64,000 bases of DNA from Antedon bifida (lineage: Eukaryota; Echinodermata; Crinoidea; Comatulida; Antedonidae), in contig OY727093.1 of NCBI GenBank assembly GCA_963402885.1, positions 17,179,036 through 17,243,035 on the forward strand, read 5' to 3'. The notes beneath the pieces were generated by a model. The model saw nothing but the letters and a program-made list of their open reading frames with translations. It was not told the DNA's origin and ran no database searches. Numbering within the stretch: the stretch's first letter is position 1; the number at the start of each line of letters is the position of its first letter. Positions 13,045 to 24,282 of this stretch are shown here, piece by piece. The translations under genes and the position numbers were made by a program.

Positions 13045-14511
13045 CTGGGGTAGCACTAACATTTCATTTTGTTTAGCCATTTGGCGAAAGTCAAAATATT
13101 TTTTTTAGTCAAATCAGTTTATCTATAGCCAAAATGGCTAAAGTTCAATTTTTTTATTTAGCCAAATGAATCGGTCATTAGCCAAAATTAACAATTGTTG
13201 AAATATAATGGTAAAAACGTTTTAGTTAATTTATCTATGTCAATAGGTCTATACACTGTTCCCTGAACGTTTTTGTAAGGCATTTGGTGAAAGAGAGCCA
13301 TGCCTAAATCACTGTATATTTGATTTAAAAAAATAATTGTTGTTGTATTTTATATGATCAAAACAATTGTTCAAATTGTTTTTAATCATACAGCATTCAT
13401 GCAGTTATCAATTTAATAAGAAACATTTTATAGTTTTCTGAAATCCCCTGAACGTATGTTATTTATGTTTTTTACGCTTGGCTGGTGGCTTCCGTACTAT
13501 ACCACGCAAAAATCGTGTCCTAAGACTTTCACGGTCACCCACCGTCACCGCCGCGCAGCGGGTGAATGTTTTTTAATTGGGTATGCTCAAGAGGTGCGAA
13601 AGTGCAGTAGCGCAGGCCTAGGCTAGGGACCTAGGCCTACAAAATTATGTACGACGGTACGTCGTAGGCCTATATGCTAAAAATATTTCTAGCAAACGAA
13701 CACTCGTATCGTTGTTGAACGTGCAGATAATATAGGCCAAAGCACAGGGAAAAGGCGTTTCTGTCGGGGGAGAAATTTATACCATCCCGGCTCGATTATT
13801 TATTACCCACCAACAACACAGAAGCCGGCGGCCGGCCTTGCTGTTTATATAGTCCGCAATAAATGCACGTGTGTGTTTAGCTAAATCCCCGTTAGACTCT
13901 ACCATTTCCCGAATGTTGTTTTGTTTACTCTACTGACGCACTGCACGCACAAGGAAACTTTATTAAGGGTAAAATATGAAACTACATTATTGGAGCCTAA
14001 AATGCATAACGCATAAATATTGATTTCGATAAGATCATTCATTGAAGATACTATGTTTTTTTTTAATCTGAAAAGAACACCCTTATCGAAAAATAGACAA
14101 TCCCGGTAAATAGCCGACCGTCGGCTGTCGAGTCGTCGTTCGCTTGTGCAGCGCAACACGTGATAGTTTGGGTAGACTCCATCATCCATGTGTCGTGTAA
14201 TGTCTGTCTCTCTGTGCAGTCTACCTCTGCTATCTCCATCATATTGAAATAACAAAGAGACGCCTGGTACAACGAAACAAGTTGACGAAAATGGAGCTTG
14301 AAGTAAACAACATGATAACGAACAAAATAAATGCTTGAAGATCGACAAATGGACCTTTTAGTTGGACTTTATGCTTTCACCAAAATTATTATTTTATTAT
14401 CTATTTTATCATATGTCATAGCCAAAATGGCTAAAGTAGCCGTTTTATTTTTTGCCAATCTGGAAACGTTTTCGCCCATGGCGACTTGGCGATCGGCCAG
14501 TGCGAGCCCAG
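13045..14511 (+). mobile_element. 1.47-kb unclassified element, copy 1 (5-bp target duplication GGTAT)
   Basis: A near-identical inverted copy lies at 43471-44927, so both limits can be read by comparison. It starts CTGGGGTAGCACTAAC and the reverse of its right end is CTGGGCTCGCACTGG, giving imperfect inverted ends. GGTAT lies directly on both sides (13040-13044, 14512-14516). Inside are repeated GCCAAAATGGCTAAAG words near both ends and a GC-rich middle. ORFs are not conserved between copies, so it appears non-autonomous. Confidence 0.65.
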
Positions 14512-14519
14512 GGTATAGC

Positions 14520-14680
14520 CAGTAGTGTAACTAACACAGGAGGCAAAGGCCCCTGGTTTAGCACTCCTAAGAAGCATTCCAACGCTGGGTAGTTATGGCT
14601 GCTCATGCTCTTGGGCCTCTTACAGTAAGCTATCGAGCCCTAGGTTTAGCCAGTGAGAGCTCATAGCCGTTACGCCACTG
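14520..14680 (+). mobile_element. hAT-like MITE with 8-bp target duplication
   Basis: The ends CAGTAGTGTAAC and GTTACGCCACTG are inverted. GGTATAGC (14512-14519) and GGTGTAGC (14681-14688) flank it, an 8-bp duplication with one change, as expected for hAT. It sits immediately beside the 1.47-kb element and shares its GGTAT. Confidence 0.65.
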
Positions 14681-17424
14681 GGTGTAGCATTGATTCTTAA
14701 TAATATTTTCTATTATTGCTGTATTATAATATTAATTATAATAATATTGTTCATATTTTCCTTAAAACAGATGTTTTTCAAGGTGAACCAGGAAGTAAGG
14801 GGTCAATGCTAGACCTCCAACATCATACATTAGTGTTTTCATGATTATCAACTGTGAATTGGGCTTAAATTGCCCGACACATACTGTGTACATGCAACAT
14901 GTGCCTGCAAGCTGAAAATAGTTGTGGAGGCCTAGCACTTTTCTAAGGTAAATATTATCATGTAAATAAATATGTCAATGTAAACAAGGATATGAGAAGG
15001 TTAACAATGACAAAATAAAACAAATTTTAAAAGCTTATCAGAAAATGTAATGTTTACACAAGATGCAATCACACTGCTTTTTCCATGTCAATTCTAAACA
15101 AAACAAAGAACAGTGCTCTAGATCTGAACAAAAAAGTTTAGTTGAGCATTCCAAAACAATCATGTTTACAGTTAAAGTAACTAGATTTTAATCAAGCTTT
15201 TCTTGGACATTATAAATTAAGAATGACTAAGAGATGAATGACAAGATAGTGATGAACATTTATGACAAATTGGACCTGAATAAGGCTAAGTTATGAATTT
15301 GATTATTGCCTGTACTGTGTCACTATTCGAATAGAGTGAGCTCTTTATATTTAAAAATACTGCAGCTGAAAATGGGCCTCATTTGCTAGTGTTCCTAAAT
15401 GTTCTTAACAACTACATAACAAAAACAGACACTAACAAACAATAAGCAAAATAGAGTAGAGTCCAATCCAAGTACAAATACTATATAGTGGGTGTATACA
15501 CCCACTGTTGTAGTTTATGTGTAAATGAATAGTTAATCCTAATCTACACTAACAATGCAGTATACAACAACGCATTATACTGTACTTTAGATGGTTGTCT
15601 TCTATATAAATATTTGTTTTCTTTTTGTTTAGTTAGTTGAAACATACAAGGTTTCTTGCATTTTCATGTTGGTACATGTTATAAACATTATGGGAGAAAC
15701 CCAGAAACAAAAACCTACAAAAATACAACTGAAACTGTGTTTTAGATCTTATTCACAGGGTTCCTAAGGTGTCCACTTAGAAAAAGATTCTTCTCTATTT
15801 CCAAAATAGGAATCTCAATAAATATTAGTTAATAATTAATTATGTCATATAACTTATGTTTGATCACAAAACGAATATACAATATAAATATATTAACACT
15901 ATACCTGTGGATTGATATAACTATATCCAATACTTTTGGCATTCCTGTCCCATTGCAACAGGTGGGACCAAAAACCAAATAAGGATGAACAAGTTAAGAC
16001 AAATGGAACAACATGAAAACACAAGAATAACAAACGATTACTGTATTGCAAAAGTAACTCCAGCAGTGGACTTGGAAGATGTAAAATTGTAGCTTAGACT
16101 GAAGTCAGTAAGCAAGTCATCTGGTCCCCTAAATTAATGTACCCTTCCAATTCAAACAGCCTGGCATGACAGTCCACTTCAAAGCAAAGGGTTATAGTAA
16201 ATCAAGCATTGCAATAAACTGTATGCTGTATTTTTTGTCATGCTAATCCTACAATTCATGGTTGATTGGGTACAAAAGCTTCTGGTGATTGAAAAAGTTG
16301 TCCCCTTTCCAGTACAGTGGTTAGTTCCATTAATATTTTATAAAGATACTAATATCATACATGGATTATTCCATTTGCTTGATAGGAGTTTTTATGATTT
16401 ATGAATTGATGGCAGCAAACATAATTTTATAAATATCAGGAGATTATCTCAAAGGTGTTAAAAACCAGGGGTTGTTTTATTGGAGAGCAGAGACACTCAT
16501 CACTCCCTTGAGGTTTGGAACACAAAAGAGAGGCTTAACAAGTTGAATCAGAAACCATTAACAATCCATTCCAATTAAACAGCTTAAACATCTATATCCT
16601 TCGTTTAGTGTTTCAAATATATACTGTATATTAATATTCATGACCTTTAGCAATTATGATATTACTATTACCTAATTTAGAGTGAAGATATTGAAAACAA
16701 AATGTCATACTTAATTATTTATTAGTCCAATTTCATCTTAATTACTGTATTATTTATGGATAATTTTTTAATTAAATGCAATCAAATCAAGCAGCAATTT
16801 AAACCTGCTACTACTGTCAATGATTATGCATGTGTATTATACATTTTACATACAAAAACTGTTGAAACTAAATATTTAGTTTAACAATTTATTGACTGAT
16901 CAATTATATGAATATTCATTACTTATCCAACTTAATTGTATTATATATTTAAATCTTGGATTATTTACGATTACTGTATCCTGATTATTTGCAATACTGG
17001 TACCATGTTTTGCTAAAATTATATTCAAACACGGAAATATAATAAATAATCCAAACATTAAAATGTCAAATGATATAGAACTCCATACTTCAGCATTAAT
17101 CATGTCATTATAAATTAAATACGGTATGTCTATAAAGTTCAAGGAAATATATAACCAATCAGAGGATCAGAGATTTTTTTTAAAAGAGAGAGGGCTTATA
17201 TACTATAAATAAAGTGCTGAACTTTAAACCTATTGTTTTCATTCAGTATTGCTGTTTTTGCTTTCACAGTTTAATAATAAAATTCAAACATTTATATTGC
17301 GCCAATTCCAAAAAGATGATCAAAGGCTCATTTTATCCTGAAATTTGCTAAATAAATGTTTCAGTAAGTAGTTTAATAAGGTTGTAAAATTAATTTTAAA
17401 TGAGTCAAAAGTGGGTGAAAGTTT

Positions 17425-18590
17425 GGGTATTGCTAAAATGCGCAAACAACAAAAAAAGCTGCGCAAACCTCCTTCAAAACAATTATTATTGATTAGAACA
17501 CAACTAGAACTATATAGGGAGACAATTTATAGGGAGACAATTTATGGGGAAAAAAAAAATTTGAAATTCCTTTAAGTTTGCCTTTTTTTGGTTAAAAACT
17601 TCAATTTTTGGGAAAATTACTGATTTCACAGCGCAAACAACAAAAAAAGCTGCGCAAACCTCCTTCAAAACAATTAATATTGATAGAACACAACTAGAAC
17701 TATATAGGGAGACAATTTATGAGAACAAAAATTTGAAATTCCTTTAAGTTTGCCTTTTTTGGGGTTAAAAACTTCAATTTTTGGGAAAATTACTGATTTC
17801 ACAGCGCAATTAACAACAAAAAAAGCTGCGCAAACCTCCTTCATAACAATTAATATTGATAGAACACAACTAGAACTATATAGGGAGACAATTTATGGGA
17901 AAAAAAATTTGAAATTCCTTTAAGTTTGCCTTTTTTTCGTTAAAAACTTCAATTTTTGGGAAAATTACTGATTTCACAGCGCAAACAACAAAAAAAGCTG
18001 CACATCAAAAGGAGGTTTGCGCAGCTTTTTTTGGGGGTTTGCGCTGTGAAATCAGTAATTTTCCAAAAAATTGAAGTTTTTCACCCAAACAAAAGGCAAA
18101 CTTAAAGGAATTTCAAATTGTTTTCCCCATAAATTGTCTCCCTATATAGTTCTAGTTGTGTTCTATCAATATTAATTGTTTTGAAGGAGGTTTGCGCAGC
18201 TTTTTTTGTTGTTTGCGCTGTGAAATCAGTAATTTTCCCAAAAATTGAAGTTTTTCACCCAAAAAAAGGCAAACTTAAAGGAATTTCATATTTGTTTTCC
18301 CATAAATTGTCTCCCTATATAGTTCTAGTTGTGTTCTATCAATATTAATTGTTTTGAAGAAGATTTGCTCAGCTTTTTTTGGGGGTTTGCGCTGTGAAAT
18401 CAGTAATTTTCCCAAAAATTGAAGTTTTAACCCAAAAAAAGGCAAACTTAAAGGAATTTCAAATTTTTTTTCTCATAAATTGTCTCCCTATATAGTTCTA
18501 GTTGTGTTCTAATCAATAATAATGTTTTGAAGGAGGTTTGCGCAGCTTTTTTTGTTGTTTGCGCAGTGTTTGCGCAGTTTGGCAATACCC
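17425..18590. mobile_element. Foldback element 1 with opposed tandem arrays
   Basis: It starts GGGTATTGCTAAAATGCGC and ends GCGCAGTTTGGCAATACCC. The left arm (about 17440-18000) holds three to four direct copies of a 170-190-bp unit with words GCGCAAAC, AAAAAAAGCTGCGCAAACC, TATATAGGGAGACAATTTAT and TTACTGATTTCACA. The right arm (about 18008-18572) holds the same units reversed. Flanks TGAAAGTTT and GAAAGGTTT are near-identical 9-mers, a probable target duplication. No coding capacity. Confidence 0.72.
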
Positions 18591-18966
18591 GAAAGGTTTT
18601 ACATAAAGGAGGGAGTTTTTCAAAGAGATGATGCAACAAAAGAAAAGGAGCGTCCACTGAAAGTCTTAATCCGGAAACAGAAAATAATGATTTGTCAGAG
18701 GAGAGAAAGCGACGAGATGGAACATATCAAATTGGGTGATATAAGATGGTTGTGAAAAAAATAAAGCTTTAAATGTTATTAAAGAATGAAGGTTGATGAT
18801 AACTGGAATGATACTGTATGATGATGGGATTGTGTAAGTGTACACACAGGCAAATCTATGCATCCATTTCTGCCCTCAAATCAAACTTTAGAACAAAACA
18901 TTGACTCAGTGGTACCAACATTTCTAATAAAAGGTGACCATACATTAACAACGCAAGATTTCTTAC

Positions 18967-19094
18967 CTGTCTGATCCTCCACTTTCTTTCGCCAGTGCTC
19001 GTCTTGTTCCTTTCTTCTCTTCCCTGGATTTCTTTCGTCTTCGTACTTCACCTTCAGATTCTGAGCTGGAAATATCAGCTGACACTTTGGAAAT
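18967..19094 (-). CDS. SVIL-like: Supervillin-like exon 8 (42 codons)
   Basis: The acceptor CTTCTGTTTTAG|ATT is in phase 0 and the donor GACAG|GTAAGA leaves two bases. The frame reads ISKVSADISSSESEGEVRRR, then KKSREEKKGTRRALAKESGG and SD. It runs from an acidic Ser-rich start to a strongly basic helix, a pattern that could act as a nuclear import signal; vertebrate supervillin is known to enter nuclei, but the equivalence is inferred. The other open frame through this exon is a shadow, because it does not fit the phase of either neighbour. Confidence 0.78.
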
Positions 19095-22000
19095 CTAAAA
19101 CAGAAGAGTTTGTTTACAATGGATATCAACAAATTTGATAAAGAAAGCCATTTTCAAAATTTAGCTCCATGTCATTATTAAATTATAAACTGAAAGTCCT
19201 ATTGCCTGCCGATACAAATTCTGTAAATCACCTTAGAATAAAATTAGGTCAGATTTCTTTGTATTATAATGATTTCAAGTATTAAATTGTAGTTAAATTA
19301 TACAATGTTATAATTAAAAACCTTTCCATAAAGTACATCTTATAAAACAATAGTTTTTGTTTTTATTTAAAAAAACAATTAATAATAATTATTATTAACA
19401 CGATAAACTTCTAAGGAAAAAAATCACAACAAATCATGTTCAACATAAATTTGCACAATCAGTGTTAATATACTGTATTTACCTCTATTATTTCCAAGGT
19501 TCCAATGCAAAAATATAACAATTTGTAAAAACTTCCAAAACTAAAACATTGCATATACAGTATTATACAGTATCAAAACATAACTAGACATGTAACTCGT
19601 CAAAGTGACGAGTTTGGTTATCCGCCGCACAAGTGGTGCAACATGAACGTGTAACGACGTACCTTTTAACATTAAGGGATAGGTTGAGGACAAAAGGAAG
19701 TGTTCACATTGGCATTATGACCTGAACTGAAGAATATGATATGTTGTTATTGCTGAATTCTATTATTTCGATTCATAACAGTATAATCTGTATCCATATC
19801 ACACAGTGTAGAATAGGTGAAATTACGGGACCCGCTATTTATTGCAATTTTTAACATGTTGACGGTTTTAAAATGAAACGCGAAGGTAGCAATTTCGGAA
19901 GGAAATTATCTCAGCAACAACATATTAACGTCTAGAAGAAATTTGAATACGTGAAATATTAATGCGCGCTCTTTTAAATGTAATGAATTATGACGCAAAA
20001 GATGAAAATACGACTTTTTTCATTTAACTGGCCATATGATGACGTCACAACATCCGATTGGCAAAATTTGTACATGATTTCGTATCTACCATCCAATAGC
20101 TTCCATAAAATGTTTTAATCGTGATTATCAAATTTTATTCTTACGAGCTATAACAGATTAAAATTTACTGTAAAGATGAAATTAATGCCACACGTAATTT
20201 AAATTTTTAGGAATGATGACGTCAAAAAAATTAAAATATTTCTAATTCATGCGAAAGACAGTTGATTGACCTAGACAATATCAAAATTTGGGTGAAAATA
20301 AAAAACGGATAAGTGGAGATGCGCTCTATTAAATGTGATGAGCTATGACGAAAGATACAAAAATCCTAAATTTTATATTGGCGTGGCCATACGATGACGT
20401 CACAATGTCCGGTTAGCCATATTAATACATGATCCGATATCTACAACTCATTAACTTCCAGAAAATGTCATCCACAAAAAGTTGACCGTACAGTTTAGAA
20501 ATTACAACTGTTTAAAAAAAGGCATAATTTTGACGAATTTTTGAACTTTTTCATCAAAAACGCGTGCAAATTGTCCAATTCGACGTGCTCGTATGACGTA
20601 ACTTTAAGTCAAAATTGTTTAAAAGTTGGTAAAATGACTAGAAGAGGCTGGAAAAACATAAATCATGCGAAAAAATAATGTTTTTAATGCTACGTGCGCA
20701 CCGCACACGTAAAAATTTGCGCACGCGTGGGAATTTTTGACATGCTTAAAATGACATGAAACGCGTAGAAAGTTGATTAGAAATTAATTTTGCGCATTTT
20801 GAAATTTTAAATGCGCGTGCGCGCGTAACTTTGTGTAAAACACGCAATTTTTTTTCAACAGAAAGTTAGCGCATGATATAAATTAAACTTTTGCAAAGTT
20901 TCACTTTAAAATGTTATTTGGTTTTTGACATATGTTAAATACGAGAAAATCGTTAAATCGCGCGTACGTCACGTTGCGCAATTGTAAACATCATGAAAAG
21001 CTTCGCTTGACGACGTTACATAAATGTGAAAATGTTAACATAGTTAACAAAATGTTATGTTTGCAAGTTTTAGAGAAAAGCGTTACACAAAAATCATACA
21101 GAAAGAAAGAAGAGAAATAAAAAGATGATGTTGATGTTGATGATTTCGTACAATCACAAGAGGTTATCAGCAACTTCGTTGCGGATAACCAACAAGCTAT
21201 ATTATTCCACTTTTTAAAATCCTGGCTTGCACTAAACACTTTCAGATTTCAATCTAGTTTTACTTGGACTTTCAAACACTAGAAAAGGGGATATTAAGAA
21301 AACTAAATGCATTTCAATCATGGAAAGAATGGTTCCTCTATGATTTAACCCACCCTTTGGGTAACTTTTGGAAGAGTCCAAAACTGGAGTAAATCAAAAG
21401 GGCACATACTCCTGCTGTGTTCATGAGACTGTAGGCCAAAGTTTTGATGATTCATAAATTCCACAACACTTTGCCAAATTTTACAACAGCAAACTATATA
21501 ATTATATAATGTGAACTAATTGTAAAGAGAAAGAGATTTGTCAGTTATGTGTAAGTGTTAAAAATGTCAGACAAATGTGGCAAAACAAAGATTGAAAGTA
21601 AGATAGAAAATCTAGATCACCTTGAAATTAAAATAGTGATTGTTGCAAATAAAATAATGAATTCCAGATTCCAAGAAATACTCTTTCCAGTTGTTTACTT
21701 TCTAATATAATTAGATTTACTGGCATTTTTGTAGGTAGGCTAAAATAGGGTAATATCATATGGTGCAATATAATCATTAATACTAAAGTTTTAAAAAGGT
21801 AAATATTTCTAATGTATGTAACATTGTAGCTCAACAGAAAATGTAACCTTATTAATTTTAAGGGTTAGTATCAACTGTAGTTAGGATGCTGTATGTACAA
21901 TGGAGAGTTATTCTATGGTTCCCACTAGGATGCAACATAGGACGCACACAATGCAAGTAATTTTACCAATAACAAGTTAATCATCTGAAAGTTCATCGGT

Positions 22001-22105
22001 CAAATTGTTGACCAGTATAATAACTTGCATATGAACATCCATTCACCAAATAAGTTAATTTTATATTGATGGACAAGAATTTGATTTGAAAAACTGACAA
22101 CTTAC
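19095..22105. other. Intron 7-8 holding a rolling-circle element
   Basis: About half of this 3.0-kb intron is the element at 19583-21192. The rest shows nothing beyond AT-rich sequence. Confidence 0.65.
19583..21192 (-). mobile_element. Helitron/Helentron-like non-autonomous element 1 (intact, 1.6 kb)
   Basis: Read on the minus strand, it opens with a hairpin of GGTTATCCGCAAC and its complement, and closes with the hairpin AACTCGTCAcTTTGACGAGTT followed about 6 bases later by the terminal CTAGT. A subterminal 3' hairpin plus CTAG end is the mark of rolling-circle transposons. An inverted GGATAACC just inside the 3' hairpin mirrors the 5' end, as in the Helentron (Helitron2) group. No Rep/helicase coding is present. 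ORFs inside are chance. Confidence 0.65.
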
Positions 22106-23285
22106 CTGTTTTACTTTATGTTCTGGACTCTTTTTTAATATTCCATTTGACTTGTCTTGATCAACTTCTTTGGTGTCACAGACATCTCGTTTTAGTATTC
22201 CAGACACTTCCAATTTATCTTTACTAGTATCTCTCTTTAAAATTGATTTACTTTCCACAGAATCTCTCCTTTGTTCTAATTCAGTATCTTTTCTCAAAAT
22301 TCCTCCAACATCCTTTTTATCAGCCCCAGAATCCTTACGAAGGATACTAGAAACATCTTTATCTGTTTCAATTGTTAATTCCTGCTCCGTTTTTAAGATG
22401 CTTCGAACTCTCTCTGCTCGAATGCTGTCATCTGCCAAACTTCGCTCCACTTTGCAACTCTCTTGTCTAACAACATTGTTAAAACTATCTCTACGTTCAA
22501 TCTTTAAAATACTTCTAGGTGAATCAAGTCCATCTCCCTCAGGGCTGTCACCAGAAGCTTGCTTTTTAAGAATACTGCGACGAAGAGCAGGAGAACCAGT
22601 AGGTGTGGAGATCATGTTATCTGGTTCGATAGTATCAGTGTCTTTAACATCTGATTGAGATTCCCTACGTTCTGTGATGGAGCCGCGGCTCCCAGACAAA
22701 GACAGAGATCCTCTACTGCCTGTTAAAGAGTTCCTTTCAGCATTTTGCTCATTAAAAACAAGTTTCATTTGGTCTGCAACTGAAAGTGTTTTAAGAAGTT
22801 CTGGATCTGGTGGTTTGGCAAAGCTACAAGCAAGTGGAGAGAAAGAACCAGCTTTCTTAACCTCCTCAATTGTAACCGGTTGTGTTTTAAATCGCGATTC
22901 TGTACGCTTTTTCCGACGAGGAGTTGTTCGTTTAGGTGGTGGGTCTTTTTTGGTTTCAGATTTTTCTTTAAACAGCTTCATCTTATCCGAAAGTGACAAT
23001 TTTGAGAACTCATCTTCTTGTACCTCTGGTGTTGAATCAAGGCTAGTTGAGCTTTGTGATCGTATTGATTGATTCTCAGCCCACTTAACAGCATCTGTAA
23101 GCTCTTCTGGTGTAACAGGTTGGGTCTGCCACCTACTATCATGTCCTCTAAGACGCTGAACACACCTATGCACTGGTTTAGGTGATGAAGGTGGCGTACT
23201 ACTTTCAACAGCAATTTTTGCAAACATCATTTTCTTCTGGCTAATACTTAATGATGAGAGCTCATCTGTTTTGCAATCTTCTTTG
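22106..23285 (-). CDS. SVIL-like: Supervillin-like large exon 7 (393 codons) with TQPVT repeats and eight [GS]IL[RK] motifs
   Basis: The acceptor CCTTTTCCTTGCAG|C completes the Ala codon from exon 6, and the donor AAACAG|GTAAGT is in phase 0. The first part carries two alternating motif pairs: LSSLSISQKKMMFAK then SRWQTQPVTPEELTDAVKWA, and LSLSDKMKLFKEK then SRFKTQPVTIEEVKKAG, followed by a third LSVADQMKLVFNE. Such pairs occur in the N-terminal region of supervillin. The second part is a Ser/Arg/Asp-rich stretch with eight short motifs: SILK three times, SILR, GILR, SILK again and GILK twice, each 12-30 residues apart. These match the SILK docking motif for protein phosphatase 1. Several SPR/SPE sites are present. 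Long antisense ORFs here are shadows. Confidence 0.87.
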
Positions 23286-24282
23286 CTGCAAGGAAAAGGT
23301 TCAATATATGAAAACGCTCTTCAAATACAGACATGTTTGTTCTGTCATTCATGTGTTTATTCACTGAGTTATATTTGCTATGCTAGTGTTAACATAGTAA
23401 TTCTAATGTAAATGCAAAGCATGTCGATTAATTTGTATTTTGAAGAAATTTTGTTTTTTAAAGAAAATGTTCTAAACAAATGAAATATTAACATTTAAAA
23501 ACCAAATTCATTCATATTTTTTAAACAATGGTATATTTTATGTTGATATGATTGGAATTGACCAACATATAACCTAAAATCCATTCCACAAATTTGTTAA
23601 AATATAGTTTTAAAAATAAAATTAACTTATATATATATAATGTCTTTTTGATGTTTATATAGTAATGATGAAGGTTTAACTTGTTTGTGTAAAATGTTTG
23701 TAAAAAGTAAAAATGGTCTTGTAATCAGACATGTACTCAATGTACAAGAGCGCCCTCTAGGTTGAACAACAAGTAGTTTATAAGGTGTGTATTTTACATG
23801 CACTGAACCCATAAACAGATTAGTCCTAATGAACAACCTACTTGTTGACATACATGCCAATATTGAAAGTTAATAAATTGGGAGGTGGTGTTTTTTTTTG
23901 GTCAACAGCGCCTTCTATTTATTTTCGAAATATTTTTGTTTAAAGAAACCGCAGATGGCTATACAAATTTGTGTGTGAGCTTATTTGTTATATTTTGATG
24001 CAAAAAAACATACATACAAAATTAAATTATCTTTGTAATCTGGGTGAAAATGTAGAAGACCGAGAGCACGATGTTAGGCGGGGAGACGAGTCTAAAACAT
24101 GGGAGTGTTGGCATGTATGTGTTGAAAAGGAGGGGTTGCTGCCACTGTGTGTAATAATTTGAATTAACAAAGACTTAAGAGGCATAAACATAATCATTTT
24201 ATGTGTACAGTTTGCGACTCTTTATGAAAACAGTGAAAACTTACATACAGTAGCAAGTGTAAAGTGTAGGTTTAACACTTAC
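23286..24282. other. Intron 6-7
   Basis: A 997-bp intron. AT-rich; no repeat, RNA gene or regulatory site recognised. Confidence 0.6.

Larger units (their letters stand above)
3588..18966. other. 15.4-kb intron between exons 8 and 9
   Basis: No exon that joins the flanking phases was found. It holds a (CCTCCACCAAGGAGG) repeat at 6.77 kb, a less AT-rich block at 7.0-7.7 kb, MITEs at 8.4, 9.4, 11.5 and 14.5 kb, an inverted pair of SINE-like repeats at 10.6 and 12.9 kb, the 1.47-kb element at 13.0 kb and a foldback element at 17.4 kb. The stretches 3.6-6.7, 9.6-10.6, 11.6-12.8 and 14.7-17.4 kb show nothing beyond AT-rich unique-looking sequence. Confidence 0.6.

Noticed and set aside
13045..14511. 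Solo LTR (TG...CA ends) reading of the 1.47-kb element
   Set aside because: Perfect 5-bp duplications appear only if the element starts at CTGGG and ends at CCCAG; the TG...CA limits give no duplication in either copy.
13899..14525. ORFs of 149, 69 and 64 codons, with relatives at 43.4-44.1 kb
   Set aside because: They lie in two copies of a mobile element; frame and length are not kept between the copies, so coding is unlikely.
17425..18590. CRISPR-like regular repeats
   Set aside because: Units are about 180 bp, contiguous and inverted in the second half; there are no spacers, and the host is eukaryotic.
22170..23072. Plus-strand ORFs of 162 and 132 codons
   Set aside because: They are antisense to exon 7, whose minus-strand frame has family motifs and phase-matched splice sites.
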